Source: an uncultured Colwellia sp.
GTDB lineage: Bacteria; Pseudomonadota; Gammaproteobacteria; Enterobacterales; Alteromonadaceae
Reading direction: 5' to 3'
Length of the DNA stretch: 43,944 nucleotides
Assembly (NCBI GenBank): GCA_913061475.1
Contig: CAJXUN010000038.1
Span: 1-43,944 of the forward strand
The notes under the pieces were generated by a model. It was not told where the DNA came from and ran no database searches. It worked only from the letters and a program-made list of their open reading frames with translations. Positions 34,741-43,320 of this stretch are shown piece by piece. Each line of letters begins with the position of its first letter. The stretch's first letter is position 1. Made by a program: the position numbers and the translations under genes.

Positions 34741-35445
34741 CTAAAGAGGCCACCATGAGCTACTGAAAAATTTAGATAACCAACCTTGCTCTTGAACATC
34801 AGCAAAAGTCCCAGTTCCGGCATATTGAATACGCGCATTTGCCACCTTGCTTGATGTAACGGTATTTTCTGAGCTAATATCTTGTGAGCGTACAACGCCA
34901 GTTAAACGGATATATTCGTCACCATTATTGAGTGACATCCACTTCTCACCGCGGATCATCAAGTTACCATTAGGTAGTACTCTTAAAACATGAACAGAAA
35001 TATTGCCCGACAAGCTATTACCCTGATTAGCCTTAGAGTCACCAGAAAAATCTGATGACTGATCGTAGCCAAATTGTAGTGCTTTATTTTTAAAATTCAG
35101 CGCTTCACCGCCAAAACCAATAATCGGATTAAGCGTCGCACTATTTTCTTTGCTTAATTCTGTTTTGGCATTTTTTTGTGCTTGAGTACTTTCACTCAAG
35201 ACCACAGAAATAATATCGCCAACTCGATGAGCTTTAGAATCTGAATAAATGTTATTGACATAATTGGCTCTAAAAAGAGAGCCTGTTGGTACTAAAGGCT
35301 CATCTTCCATTTCGGGTAAAATAGGCGCAAAGTCAGGATCATTGGGTAATGTTTTTGCTTCTTCAACACTGGCACAGCCGGTAAACATTAAAATAACAAT
35401 ACTCAGGGTCATTAGCGACGATAGTAAAGAACGTTGACTTGTCAT
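34741..35445 (-). CDS. flgH: FlgH, L-ring lipoprotein
   Basis: 234 residues from the ATG at 35443-35445, which has GAGG about eight bases upstream; an open frame up to 35499 overlaps flgG and is rejected. A lipoprotein signal ends at MFTGC, giving the lipidated cysteine, and is followed by a short linker. GSLFRANYVNNIYSDSKAHRVGDIISVVL in part is the FlgH core, and the C-terminus has SRVVRS-like GVVRSQDISSENTVTSSKVANARIQYAG in part. It forms the outer-membrane L ring. It sits between flgG and flgI. Confidence 0.95.
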   Translation of the reverse strand: MTSQRSLLSSLMTLSIVILMFTGCASVEEAKTLPNDPDFAPILPEMEDEPLVPTGSLFRANYVNNIYSDSKAHRVGDIISVVLSESTQAQKNAKTELSKENSATLNPIIGFGGEALNFKNKALQFGYDQSSDFSGDSKANQGNSLSGNISVHVLRVLPNGNLMIRGEKWMSLNNGDEYIRLTGVVRSQDISSENTVTSSKVANARIQYAGTGTFADVQEQGWLSKFFSSSWWPL

Positions 35446-35461
35446 GATGTACCCCTCAACC

Positions 35462-36250
35462 TTATAATTGTTGATTGATATAGCTAAGCATTTGATCAAC
35501 CGCCGAAATAACTTTTGAGTTCATTTCATATACACGCTGACTTTCAATAAGATTAACTAATTCTTCGGTGGTATTTACATTTGAGGTTTCTAGTGCTCCT
35601 TGCACTATCATGCCATAACCTTCTAATCCAGGAACGCCTTCTTGTGGCGCACCACTTACCGCAGTTTCAACATATAAATTCTGTCCTATTGGCTGTAAAC
35701 CTGTCGGATTAACAAAGTTGACGGTATTTATTTGTCCAACAACAGCGGGATCAGCTTGCCCTTGTAAGGTCACTGAAACTTCGCCATCCTGAGAAACAAT
35801 AATACTTAACGCATCATCAGGGACGGTTATTTGTGGCTGCATCAAATAGCCAGCGCCTGGCGTTACTATATTGCCTTCTTCATCCATGGTGAATTGGCCA
35901 TTGCGAGAATAAGCAGAAGAGCCATCAGGCATTAAAATTTCAAACATGCCTTCACCTTGGATCATTAAATCAAGCGCGTTATCAGTATTTAACATGTCAC
36001 CTTGAGTATGAATTTTTTGCGTCGCCACTACCTTAGTACCAGCACCTAGCATTAATCCTGACGGCATTTCAGTATCTTGCGCTGAACGTCCACCTGGCTG
36101 GTTAATGGTTTGATAGAGTAAGTCTTCAAATACGGCACGACTTTTCTTAAAACCAACCGTACTCGCATTCGCTAGGTTGTTAGAAATAACCGCAATCTCT
36201 TTTGTTTGCGCATCTAAGCCTGTTTTACTGATCCATAATGCTGGGTTCAT
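35462..36250 (-). CDS. flgG: FlgG, distal rod protein
   Basis: 262 residues, the standard length. MNPALWISKTGLDAQTKEIAVISNNLANASTVGFKKSRA in part is the FlgG N-terminus; the C-terminus has GYGMIVQGALETSNVNTTEELVNLIESQRVYEMNSKVI in part. It forms the distal rod through the P and L rings. It follows flgF by 22 bases and precedes flgH. Confidence 0.97.
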   Translation of the reverse strand: MNPALWISKTGLDAQTKEIAVISNNLANASTVGFKKSRAVFEDLLYQTINQPGGRSAQDTEMPSGLMLGAGTKVVATQKIHTQGDMLNTDNALDLMIQGEGMFEILMPDGSSAYSRNGQFTMDEEGNIVTPGAGYLMQPQITVPDDALSIIVSQDGEVSVTLQGQADPAVVGQINTVNFVNPTGLQPIGQNLYVETAVSGAPQEGVPGLEGYGMIVQGALETSNVNTTEELVNLIESQRVYEMNSKVISAVDQMLSYINQQL

Positions 36251-36272
36251 ACATCACCTCGAAATAATTTAT

Positions 36273-37016
36273 TTAGAACGCTCGTAGTAATGAAGCTGCA
36301 CTTGAGTCAACTTCTTCGGCGGTTTTCATCATTTTTAACTGCATTTCAAATTGTCGCTGCAGCGCGATCATATCGGTCATTTCACCAATAGGATTTACAT
36401 TACTTGACTCTAATGCGCCATTGGCAACTTGCACCGTGATATCAGCCGGTTCATTATTGCCATCTTTACGACGAAATAGACCATCATTACCTTTTTCTAA
36501 AAAGCGATTATCTGGATTCACTAATTTAAGGCGGCCAACTTCTTCTTGCACTGAACTCGGAGCACCTTCTGGCTGAACCAGAATAGTGCCATCAGCGGAA
36601 ATACTTATATTATTAACCGGTAACGGTAAGAAAATAGGGCCATTATCACCGATAACGAGCTCGCCACTTGAGGTTTCAAGTGCGCCGTTTTCGCTTAATT
36701 TTAATTGGCCATTACGGGTGAACGCTTCACTGCCATCTTCAGTTTGCACGGTTAACCAACCTTGACCTTTAATCGCAATATCTAGATCACGTCCGGTTGT
36801 GAGTAAAGCGCCACTGTCAAAGTTTTGGCCCGCTCGTTCGGTCATAGAAAACACTCGAGTAGGCAAGCCTTCTCCGAAAGCTTGCATCGCGCGAGCATTG
36901 GCTAAATCCGCTTTAAAGCCAGTAGTTTTGGCATTGGCAAGATTATTGGCAGTGACTGATAAGGCTTGCATGTTTTGCTTTGCACCACTCATGGCGATAT
37001 ACAGCATCTTATCCAT
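36273..37016 (-). CDS. flgF: FlgF, proximal rod protein
   Basis: 247 residues from the ATG at 37016 (MDKMLYIAMSGAKQNM), with GAGTGAAG upstream; a GTG four codons earlier lies within that ribosome site. It has the rod-family N-terminal motif (SVTANNLANAKTTGFKAD) and C-terminal motif (NGALESSNVNPIGEMTDMI). It is the first gene of the flgF-to-flgL transcript: a sigma-54 promoter lies at 37058-37072, separated from flgE by a terminator. Confidence 0.95.
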   Translation of the reverse strand: MDKMLYIAMSGAKQNMQALSVTANNLANAKTTGFKADLANARAMQAFGEGLPTRVFSMTERAGQNFDSGALLTTGRDLDIAIKGQGWLTVQTEDGSEAFTRNGQLKLSENGALETSSGELVIGDNGPIFLPLPVNNISISADGTILVQPEGAPSSVQEEVGRLKLVNPDNRFLEKGNDGLFRRKDGNNEPADITVQVANGALESSNVNPIGEMTDMIALQRQFEMQLKMMKTAEEVDSSAASLLRAF

Positions 37017-37057
37017 AATAAACTTCACTCAATAAAATTAGTAATAACTGAAACGTT

Positions 37058-37072
37058 GCAAATTAAGTGCCA
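37058..37072 (-). promoter_or_regulatory. Sigma-54 promoter for flgF-L
   Basis: Minus strand TGGCAC-TTAAT-TTGC, an exact sigma-54 core with correct spacing. Transcription would start about 30 bases before the flgF ATG. It sits between the flgE terminator and flgF, so it starts an independent operon of rod, ring and junction genes. The coordinate may be off by one base. Confidence 0.87.
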
Positions 37073-37130
37073 ATAAAATTAAACGAGGAAATAGAAAGTA
37101 GGAAGGCTGAGTACCCTGACATGAAAAATA

Positions 37131-37168
37131 AAAAAGCCAGATATCATTTGCTGATTATCTGGCTTTTG
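37131..37168 (-). terminator. Intrinsic terminator after flgE
   Basis: Arms AAAAGCCAGATA (37132-37143) and TATCTGGCTTTT (37156-37167) form a 12-bp stem with a 12-base loop; on the minus strand it is followed by TTTTTTATTTTTC. It lies about 22 bases after the flgE stop and ends the flgB-C-D-E transcript. Confidence 0.88.
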
Positions 37169-37189
37169 TTCAGTTAAACACTACTAAAC

Positions 37190-38599
37190 TTAACGAATTT
37201 GTAAGATAGTCTGGTTTAACTGATTATCAACTTCCAATGCTCGAGAGTTCGCTTGGAAGTTACGTTGCGCTGAAATTAAGTCAATCAACTCTGACGTTAA
37301 GTTAACATTAGACTGCTCTAACGCCGAAGAGTTTATGGTACCAAAGGTACCAGAGCCACCTTCGCCGGCAAGTGCTTCACCAGAAGTGATACTTTCTTTC
37401 CAACCGGTACTACCCACTTGTGTTAAACCTTGCTCATTAGCAAAATTTACCATAGCGATACGCGACAATGGCTCTGAAGTACCATTACTATATGTTGCGC
37501 GCACTAATCCATCAGTACCAATATCAATACCGGTTAATCGACCAACCGCTAAACCATCTTGTTGTAGTGAGGTTACTTCAAAATTAGAGGCAAATTGCGT
37601 TGGCTCGTTTGGGTTAGGTGCTAATACATCTAAGTTGAAATCAACTTTGATTGTCTGAATAGGATCAGCACCGTTGGAGAGTATACCAGCTCCTAGTTGT
37701 CTGGTAATAATGCCACCGTTAGCCAAACTTGGCACTTGATCAATAAAGTCACCTGATGAATTAAATTCAAGCCTAGCACCAACAACCCCCGTGCTACCTG
37801 CAGGATGTGGAGGAATTGGTAAAGGACGCCCTGATAACGGTCCAGATACATTACCGGCTATTGGATTATTTAGTCCTGGATCTGACTCTAGATCAACCAT
37901 ATCGCCATCAACAGCGGCAAACATCATCCACTGGTTCGGGTTTACTGACGGATCATCTTTAACGAAGTAATAGGTCATAATATGACTATCGCCGAGTGAA
38001 TCAAATATTGTCACTGACGTTGAATGATTAAAGGTTAACGGATCTGTTTGATCAAAGTTACCTGGCGCACTTGTAATATAAGCGTCACCAGCAGGTAAGT
38101 TCATGCGAATATCAACTTCTGATGATTGTTGCGGCGCACCTGAAGCCGTCGGTATACGAATAGGCTCAGCAGTACTTAAACTGACTGAAGCAGAGCTACC
38201 ATCAGGATTAACCGGGAAGCCAAGTAAGTGACCACCTTGTGAGTTAACAATAAAGTTATCTTGATTTAGCTTAAATTGCCCTGCTCGGGTATAAGACGTT
38301 TCCAAACTACCCAGCTCAGGTACCGTGGCAAAGAAACCATTACCGGTAATCGCTAAATCTAAGGCGTTGTTAGTAAACTGAATACTACCTTGAGAAAATT
38401 GTTGAGCAACATCAGCCGTCAAAACACCGTCACCGACTTTGGTTTTTCCTGATGATAATAAAGATGCAGCATAAACATCAACAAATTCTGCGCGCGACTC
38501 TTTAAAGCCTGTTGTGTTTACGTTTGCAATGTTATTGGACGTTACATCCAAGTCTTTTTGAGCTGCGTTTAACCCGCTCAGTGCGATATTAAATGACAT
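37190..38599 (-). CDS. flgE: FlgE, hook protein
   Basis: 469 residues. MSFNIALSGLNAAQKDLDVTSNNIANVNTTGFKESRAEF in part and the C-terminal SALEQSNVNLTSELIDLISAQRNFQANSR in part are the hook signatures. The centre contains the FlgE D2 domain with FNHSTSVTIFDSLGDSHIMTYYFV in part. It polymerises to form the hook. It follows its scaffold gene flgD by 29 bases and is followed by a terminator. Confidence 0.97.
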   Translation of the reverse strand: MSFNIALSGLNAAQKDLDVTSNNIANVNTTGFKESRAEFVDVYAASLLSSGKTKVGDGVLTADVAQQFSQGSIQFTNNALDLAITGNGFFATVPELGSLETSYTRAGQFKLNQDNFIVNSQGGHLLGFPVNPDGSSASVSLSTAEPIRIPTASGAPQQSSEVDIRMNLPAGDAYITSAPGNFDQTDPLTFNHSTSVTIFDSLGDSHIMTYYFVKDDPSVNPNQWMMFAAVDGDMVDLESDPGLNNPIAGNVSGPLSGRPLPIPPHPAGSTGVVGARLEFNSSGDFIDQVPSLANGGIITRQLGAGILSNGADPIQTIKVDFNLDVLAPNPNEPTQFASNFEVTSLQQDGLAVGRLTGIDIGTDGLVRATYSNGTSEPLSRIAMVNFANEQGLTQVGSTGWKESITSGEALAGEGGSGTFGTINSSALEQSNVNLTSELIDLISAQRNFQANSRALEVDNQLNQTILQIR

Positions 38600-38628
38600 A
38601 ATTTCACCTCGTAATAAATTTTGCTAAC

Positions 38629-39318
38629 TTAACCTTGTGTTACTTCAATAACATCCGATAGTTTCATCGTGCTGCCACCATTAAGGTTTAATAAAATACT
38701 GCCACCTGCCCCAGCTAAAGTGACACTGTCAACTTTTCGGTAAGTCATGGCTTGCAACTCCGATGCTTCACCTTCGACTAAACCAGCAACACGGAAGCGG
38801 TAAGCGCCTTCTGGTGCTGGCTCGCCATCTGAACCTTGCCCATCCCAGGTAAAGGTAAACTCGCCAGCTTTAACACTACCCACCGGAACGGTTTGAATGA
38901 TTTCTCCGGCAACGTTTTCGACATAAATATTGACATTACTTGCCGCTTTATCCGTGACTAACTTGCCCTTAACTTCTTCGCCAGTTTCCATGCCAAAGAC
39001 ATTGTCATCAACCAGCACACTACGTCCAACTAATGACGACGCTTGCAAGGCTTGGCTAGACGACATTGAAGCGGCAAAATCAGTAAATTGATCATTTAGA
39101 TTTGACACACCATCTGTGGTTGAGAATGCCGTCATTTGCGAAATCATCTCATTATTTTCAACCGGCTTAGTGGGATCTTGATGCGAAAGTTCGGTTGTTA
39201 ACAAAGCAAAAAAATCTTCCTGCGTTAACATGCCACGATTTTGATCCGTTTCAGGTGTGCTCGTTTCTTGCTGCCAACGCATATTATCTAATGGCGTAGA
39301 ACCCGATACTGTATCCAT
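38629..39318 (-). CDS. flgD: FlgD, hook-capping/scaffold protein
   Basis: 229 residues. The N-terminal FlgD motif DFFALLTTELSHQDPTKPVENNEMISQMTAFSTTDGV in part is clear, followed by QASSLVGRSVLV. The C-terminal half has the FlgD Ig-like/tudor region with FTWDGQGSDGEPAPEGAYRFRV in part. It caps the growing hook and is lost in the finished flagellum. It lies between flgC and flgE. Confidence 0.95.
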   Translation of the reverse strand: MDTVSGSTPLDNMRWQQETSTPETDQNRGMLTQEDFFALLTTELSHQDPTKPVENNEMISQMTAFSTTDGVSNLNDQFTDFAASMSSSQALQASSLVGRSVLVDDNVFGMETGEEVKGKLVTDKAASNVNIYVENVAGEIIQTVPVGSVKAGEFTFTWDGQGSDGEPAPEGAYRFRVAGLVEGEASELQAMTYRKVDSVTLAGAGGSILLNLNGGSTMKLSDVIEVTQG

Positions 39319-39337
39319 AGTAAATTCCTATATAACC

Positions 39338-39757
39338 TTAGCGTTGACCAAGTGTTAGCGTTTTATTCAGCATATTTTTTGCTGACTCCGCTAATTGCAC
39401 ATTGGTTTGATATGAGCGTGAAGCCGATATCATGTTAGTCATTTCTTCAATAACATTAACATTAGGCTTGTAGATATAACCTTCGCCATCAGCCATTGGG
39501 TGGTCTGGAGCATATTCAACATTAAGCGGCTTATCGCTTTCAACAACTCCTAAAACCTGAACACCTACCGACTCATTTTGTCCGCCGGCAGCTTTTTGCA
39601 TCTCCGCGGCAAAAACTGGGTGACGTGCGCGATATGTTTTATCGACACTGCTGCTAACACTATCCGCGTTAGCTATATTACTGGCCGTCGTATTTAAGCG
39701 CACTGACTGTGCGCTCATCCCCGAACCAGAAATAGAAAATACATTAAATAGGCTCAT
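39338..39757 (-). CDS. flgC: FlgC, proximal rod protein
   Basis: 139 residues, standard length. It has SGSGMSAQSVRLNTTASNIANADSV in part at the N-terminus and NVNVIEEMTNMISASRSYQTNVQ in part at the C-terminus, the rod-protein signature. It starts only two bases after the flgB stop, so the two proximal rod proteins are tightly coupled. ATG at 39755-39757. Confidence 0.96.
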   Translation of the reverse strand: MSLFNVFSISGSGMSAQSVRLNTTASNIANADSVSSSVDKTYRARHPVFAAEMQKAAGGQNESVGVQVLGVVESDKPLNVEYAPDHPMADGEGYIYKPNVNVIEEMTNMISASRSYQTNVQLAESAKNMLNKTLTLGQR

Positions 39758-39759
39758 TA

Positions 39760-40158
39760 TTATTGCCCTCCAGTGATGGCTTTTCTCAAGCCTTTAATTT
39801 TGCCGTTTAAAAATTGTAGGCTTGCTTGGTATTCCATAGAGTTTTCTAGATACAAGTTTCGTTCCACTTGTACATCTACGTTATTACCATCACCCGTATC
39901 AGGTTGATCAGATTGTCTAAAGCCAACGCCATTGTTCAACTCCATACGGACATCAAAATGTTTTTCATTGGTACGAGTCATACCGGTTTGTTGTTTGGAG
40001 CTTGCTTGCGCTAATGCCGCTTTGAAGTCCATTCCTCTCGCTTTGTAGCCAGGAGTATCGGCATTAGCAATGTTACTGGCAATAAGCTCAGCGCGTTGAG
40101 CACGCACTTGCAAACCTTGTGGATGAATACCAAATGCTTTTTCAAAACTAATAGCCAT
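39760..40158 (-). CDS. flgB: FlgB, proximal rod protein
   Basis: 132 residues. The N-terminus FEKAFGIHPQGLQVRAQRAELIASNIANADTPGYKARGMDF in part is the FlgB form of the rod motif. It is the first gene of flgB-C-D-E. The ribosome site GGAGG (complement of 40168-40172) lies nine bases before the ATG and overlaps one arm of a hairpin. A sigma-54-like core lies at 40193-40207. Confidence 0.96.
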   Translation of the reverse strand: MAISFEKAFGIHPQGLQVRAQRAELIASNIANADTPGYKARGMDFKAALAQASSKQQTGMTRTNEKHFDVRMELNNGVGFRQSDQPDTGDGNNVDVQVERNLYLENSMEYQASLQFLNGKIKGLRKAITGGQ

Positions 40159-40162
40159 AAAA

Positions 40163-40190
40163 AAATACCTCCAAATGAATGAAGGTATTT
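40163..40190 (-). promoter_or_regulatory. Hairpin overlapping the flgB ribosome-binding site
   Basis: AAATACCT at 40163-40170 pairs with AGGTATTT at 40183-40190. On the minus strand the second arm carries AGG of the flgB GGAGG site and runs into a T-run just before the ATG. In a transcript reading through from cheR it could hide the ribosome site or end transcription; 8-bp, AT-rich stem, so strength is modest. Confidence 0.4.
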
Positions 40191-40192
40191 AT

Positions 40193-40207
40193 TCAAGATT
40201 TATGCCA
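40193..40207 (-). promoter_or_regulatory. Sigma-54-like promoter for flgB-E
   Basis: Minus strand TGGCAT-AAATC-TTGA: good -24 half, TTGA in place of TTGC, spacing correct. A start near 40181 would leave a leader of about 24 bases. flgB operons are sigma-54 dependent in Vibrio, which fits. The single mismatch is at a strongly conserved base. Confidence 0.5.
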
Positions 40208-40224
40208 GAGGTATTAGGTGGTGG

Positions 40225-41055
40225 TTATTTTTTTTGGTAAACAATGCCAGGATTACAGCGGATCATATTAAAATCTTGGCTAATACCAGAAAGTGATTCT
40301 GAGGCACCCAGAAATAAATAACGGTCATTATTTAGTGTGCCATGAATTTGAGAAATTATTTGTGATTTAAGCTCAGGAGAGAAGTAAATCAAGACGTTAC
40401 GGCAAAAAACCAAATCAAATCGCCCCATTAAACTATAGCTATTTAACAAGTTAAGCTGACGAAAACTGACCATTTTTTTAATAAAATCTTTGACCTTTAA
40501 CATGCCATTATCACCAGCTTCAAAAAACTGATTTTTGCGCTCTAAAGATAAGCCTCGTGATAGTGCTAAACTATCATAATGACCATATTTACAATGTTCT
40601 AACATGGTATTAGAAATATCAGTGCCAATAATTTGAACACCGGCAGAAAATGCGCCGGGGTTACTTTGCTGGTATTCATAAATAGCCATGGCAATTGAAT
40701 AAGGCTCTTGCCCTGAAGAGCTTGCCGCTGACCAAATTTTTAATGGTGTTCGTTGTCCTTTAAATTCAGGCAGTAAACGTTTCTTTAATAATTCAAACGG
40801 ATACTCATCTCGAAACCACAATGTTTCATTGGTGGTCATGGCATCAATAACGGCTGCACGCAATTGCCGCTTAACAGGATTAAGTGTTTGTGCCACTAAA
40901 TCAGACAAAGACGCCACATCGAATTTTATCATCAATGGTGCTAGCCGACTTTTGACCAAGTACTGCTTACTTTCGCCTAAAACAATACCACACTGCTGCT
41001 CTAGGAAAATTCTAAACTGATGATAGCTCTTATCATCAAGTTGCTTAGTTGACAC
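40225..41055 (-). CDS. cheR: CheR, chemotaxis protein methyltransferase
   Basis: 276 residues. The N-terminal helical domain (about 1-70) precedes the SAM-binding methyltransferase domain with IWSAASSSGQEPYSIAMAI, IIGTDIS and FDLVFCRNVLIYFSPE, the CheR hallmarks. It methylates glutamates of chemoreceptors. cheV-cheR placed between flgA and flgB is the Vibrio/Shewanella arrangement. No C-terminal TPR extension. It follows cheV by about 39 bases. Confidence 0.95.
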   Translation of the reverse strand: MSTKQLDDKSYHQFRIFLEQQCGIVLGESKQYLVKSRLAPLMIKFDVASLSDLVAQTLNPVKRQLRAAVIDAMTTNETLWFRDEYPFELLKKRLLPEFKGQRTPLKIWSAASSSGQEPYSIAMAIYEYQQSNPGAFSAGVQIIGTDISNTMLEHCKYGHYDSLALSRGLSLERKNQFFEAGDNGMLKVKDFIKKMVSFRQLNLLNSYSLMGRFDLVFCRNVLIYFSPELKSQIISQIHGTLNNDRYLFLGASESLSGISQDFNMIRCNPGIVYQKK

Positions 41056-41094
41056 TAGCTATAATCACCTTAGTTAAATAATCTAAACAAAACA

Positions 41095-42030
41095 TTAAGA
41101 GACTTCATCATGCTTTAACCACTTCTTAACGGCGGTCGCAAGTTCATCAGGATGAAACTTTGGAATAAAATCTTCTGCACCTACTTTTTCGACCATAGCA
41201 TTATTAAAAACACCACTGAGCGACGTGTGCAAAATTACTGGAATATCCTTCATGCGTTCATTGCGTTTAATTTCCGCAGTTAGGGTATATCCATCCATTT
41301 CAGGCATTTCAATATCAGAAATTAATAAGGCTACTTTTTCAGTGAGACTATGTTGACATCCCTCGGCAATATCTTGTAATTGATTCAGTGCATCTTGACC
41401 ATTTTTTGCCAACAACATATTCAAGCCTAACGGCTCAAGCGCTCGTTTAACCTGGTTTCGTGCTACGGTCGAATCATCAGCGATCATAATAACTCTATCG
41501 CCAATATCTTCACCAACGGTTACATCAGCTACACCTTCACTTAATTCTGTCGAGATAGGGCTAATTTCGTTAAGAATTTTTTCAACATCAAGAATTGATA
41601 CCATTTCATTATCAATTTCGGTGACAGCCGTAAGGTAGCTTGACTTACCTGCACCTTCTGGCGGTGGCATAACATCTTTCCAACTTAAGGTGACGATACG
41701 CTCAACACCAGCAACAAGAAAGCCCTGCACACTGCGATTATACTCTGCAATGATGACAAAACTACTTTCTGTTTGTTTTATTTCAGGTCCGCCGGTGGCT
41801 TTACTCAAATCAATGATGGAAATAGTTTGGCCTCGAATATGCGCCACACCTTTAATAAATTTATCTTGCTTGGGTAAAAGAGTAAGCCTAGGGCACGGCA
41901 TAACCTCGCGTACTTTAAATACGTTTATTCCAAAGCGTTGTCTACCAATAAGCTTAAATAACAGCAGTTCAAGTCGGTTCTGGCCGACCATTTGAGTACG
42001 CTGATTAACTGAGTCTAATATACCTGCCAT
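41095..42030 (-). CDS. cheV: CheV, CheW-like coupling protein with receiver domain
   Basis: 311 residues from the ATG at 42028-42030, which has GAGG seven bases upstream; a TTG eight codons earlier contains that site and is rejected. The CheW-like domain (about 20-160) has FGINVFKVREVM and GVAHIRGQTISIIDL; the receiver domain (about 178-308) has IADDS, the phospho-site D239 in LLISDIEMPEMDGYTL and the HTSLSG segment. It couples receptors to CheA with phosphorylation-dependent adaptation. It is transcribed divergently from flgA. Confidence 0.94.
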   Translation of the reverse strand: MAGILDSVNQRTQMVGQNRLELLLFKLIGRQRFGINVFKVREVMPCPRLTLLPKQDKFIKGVAHIRGQTISIIDLSKATGGPEIKQTESSFVIIAEYNRSVQGFLVAGVERIVTLSWKDVMPPPEGAGKSSYLTAVTEIDNEMVSILDVEKILNEISPISTELSEGVADVTVGEDIGDRVIMIADDSTVARNQVKRALEPLGLNMLLAKNGQDALNQLQDIAEGCQHSLTEKVALLISDIEMPEMDGYTLTAEIKRNERMKDIPVILHTSLSGVFNNAMVEKVGAEDFIPKFHPDELATAVKKWLKHDEVS

Positions 42031-42211
42031 AAAAAACCTCTTTGGTAATGCCAATGAAAATATAACAAAGGCACAATTCTTGATTGTATTATCGTTTATA
42101 ACGACAACGTAAATATTTTGACGTTCTTCGTACTAAATTGTATTTAGTTAAGCTTAAGTTAATAAGCATAGACGAGTATTTTTATTTCCCTAGCTGTAAG
42201 ATCAAAAAATT

Positions 42212-42904
42212 ATGAGTAAATTAAAGATATTAGTAAAACTTACACTTATCTACTTGGCCCTTGTTAATCCGAGCACTGCCATGACATTCGATCGAGATTA
42301 TATTTATAATTTCATCGAATCGCATCTTAAAAATCATGTGGACATACCTGCTCAGGGCAAGCTGAAAATCGAAGTTTCTCCAATCGACCCAAGAATTTCT
42401 TTACAGCCTTGTTTATCGCCATTAACGGCAAATATACCTGAAAAACATAACGGTAGAAACGTAAATGTTAAAATTGTTTGTCCTGACGATGAGTCATGGT
42501 ATTTATTTATCCCGGTAAAGATACAGACCATAGTGCCAATCTTGGTGACAAGGGTACGAGTATCTAAAGGTACCTTACTTGATAATTCTAATATAGAAGT
42601 CATTTATAAAGATAGCGGACAAATACGTGGCACAGTGCTCACTGATCCTGCAATCGTCAACGGCGCAAGAACAAAACGCAATTTATCCCAAGGTAGTGCG
42701 ATAACTAATAGAAACACCTGCTTCGTCTGTAAAGGGCAGCCGGTAAATATCATTGCAAAGTCGGCGAGTTTTGAAATCAAATCGTTTGGTATAGCTTTAA
42801 AAGACGGTGTTTTAGGTGAGCTTATACCAATTGAAAATAAAAAATCAGGCCGCATAGTTCAGGGCCAAGTTAACGCTATTAACCAAGTAGTAATTAATTT
42901 ATAA
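42212..42904 (+). CDS. flgA: FlgA, P-ring assembly chaperone
   Basis: 230 residues. An N-terminal signal peptide (about 1-23, KLKILVKLTLIYLALVNPS) sends it to the periplasm. The C-terminal SAF/FlgA region has VLVTRVRVSKGTLLDNSNIEV in part, KRNLSQGSAIT and QVNAINQVVINL in part, typical of FlgA. It helps FlgI form the P ring. It diverges from cheV across 181 bases in which I saw no clear consensus promoter. ATG at 42212-42214. Confidence 0.92.
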   Translation: MSKLKILVKLTLIYLALVNPSTAMTFDRDYIYNFIESHLKNHVDIPAQGKLKIEVSPIDPRISLQPCLSPLTANIPEKHNGRNVNVKIVCPDDESWYLFIPVKIQTIVPILVTRVRVSKGTLLDNSNIEVIYKDSGQIRGTVLTDPAIVNGARTKRNLSQGSAITNRNTCFVCKGQPVNIIAKSASFEIKSFGIALKDGVLGELIPIENKKSGRIVQGQVNAINQVVINL

Positions 42905-42910
42905 TAATTC

Positions 42911-42937
42911 TTAAGTTTTATATTGTTTTGCCGATAA
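42911..42937 (+). promoter_or_regulatory. Sigma-28 (FliA) promoter for flgMN
   Basis: TTAAGTTT, 11-base spacer, GCCGATAA: the -10 is an exact consensus match, the -35 has seven of eight bases, and the spacing is ideal. It lies between flgA and flgM, with a start about 33 bases before the flgM ATG. It lets sigma-28 drive its own inhibitor. Confidence 0.88.
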
Positions 42938-42977
42938 AAGGTTAGAAACCAATAACTGTTGTCAATAGGACATAATA

Positions 42978-43295
42978 ATGGCTATAAATATCAACAACTT
43001 GAGTAATACCAATCAAGTAAAGCAAAAACTTGATCAACAAATACAGACGAAACAGCAAGTTAACGAAAACGCTAATACGTCGCAACAAGCTAAATTAGCA
43101 ACGCGCGATTCAGTATCTATTACTCCGCAAGCAAAACAAATGAATGAGCTGCAAAAAAAGGCCGCTGATTCTTCTCCTGCACTCAATCAGAAAAAAATTG
43201 ATGAATTGAAAAGTGCTATTACATCGGGCGATTATAAAATTAATCCAGAAAAACTAGCAGCAAGTATCGCCAACTTTGAATTTGAACTTGGCTAA
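42978..43295 (+). CDS. flgM: FlgM, anti-sigma-28 factor
   Basis: 105 residues. The N-terminal half is Gln/Asn-rich and probably disordered; the C-terminal half (DSVSITPQAKQM, then KIDELKSAITSGDYKINPEKLAASI in part) is the FlgM sigma-binding region. FlgM holds FliA inactive until the hook is finished and is then exported. ATG at 42978. It is transcribed from a sigma-28 promoter and followed by flgN after 25 bases. Confidence 0.94.
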   Translation: MAININNLSNTNQVKQKLDQQIQTKQQVNENANTSQQAKLATRDSVSITPQAKQMNELQKKAADSSPALNQKKIDELKSAITSGDYKINPEKLAASIANFEFELG

Positions 43296-43320
43296 CTTGT
43301 CCTAATAGTGGAGTAAATAC

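Noticed and set aside
35446-35499. N-terminal extension of flgH into flgG
   Set aside because: It would place 18 residues before a good lipoprotein signal; the ATG at 35445 has GAGG upstream.
42069-42083. Sigma-54-like AGGCAC-AATTC-TTGA on the plus strand upstream of flgA
   Set aside because: Mismatched at both the first T of the -24 element and the C of the -12 element, and it would give a leader of over 100 bases; too weak to list as a promoter.
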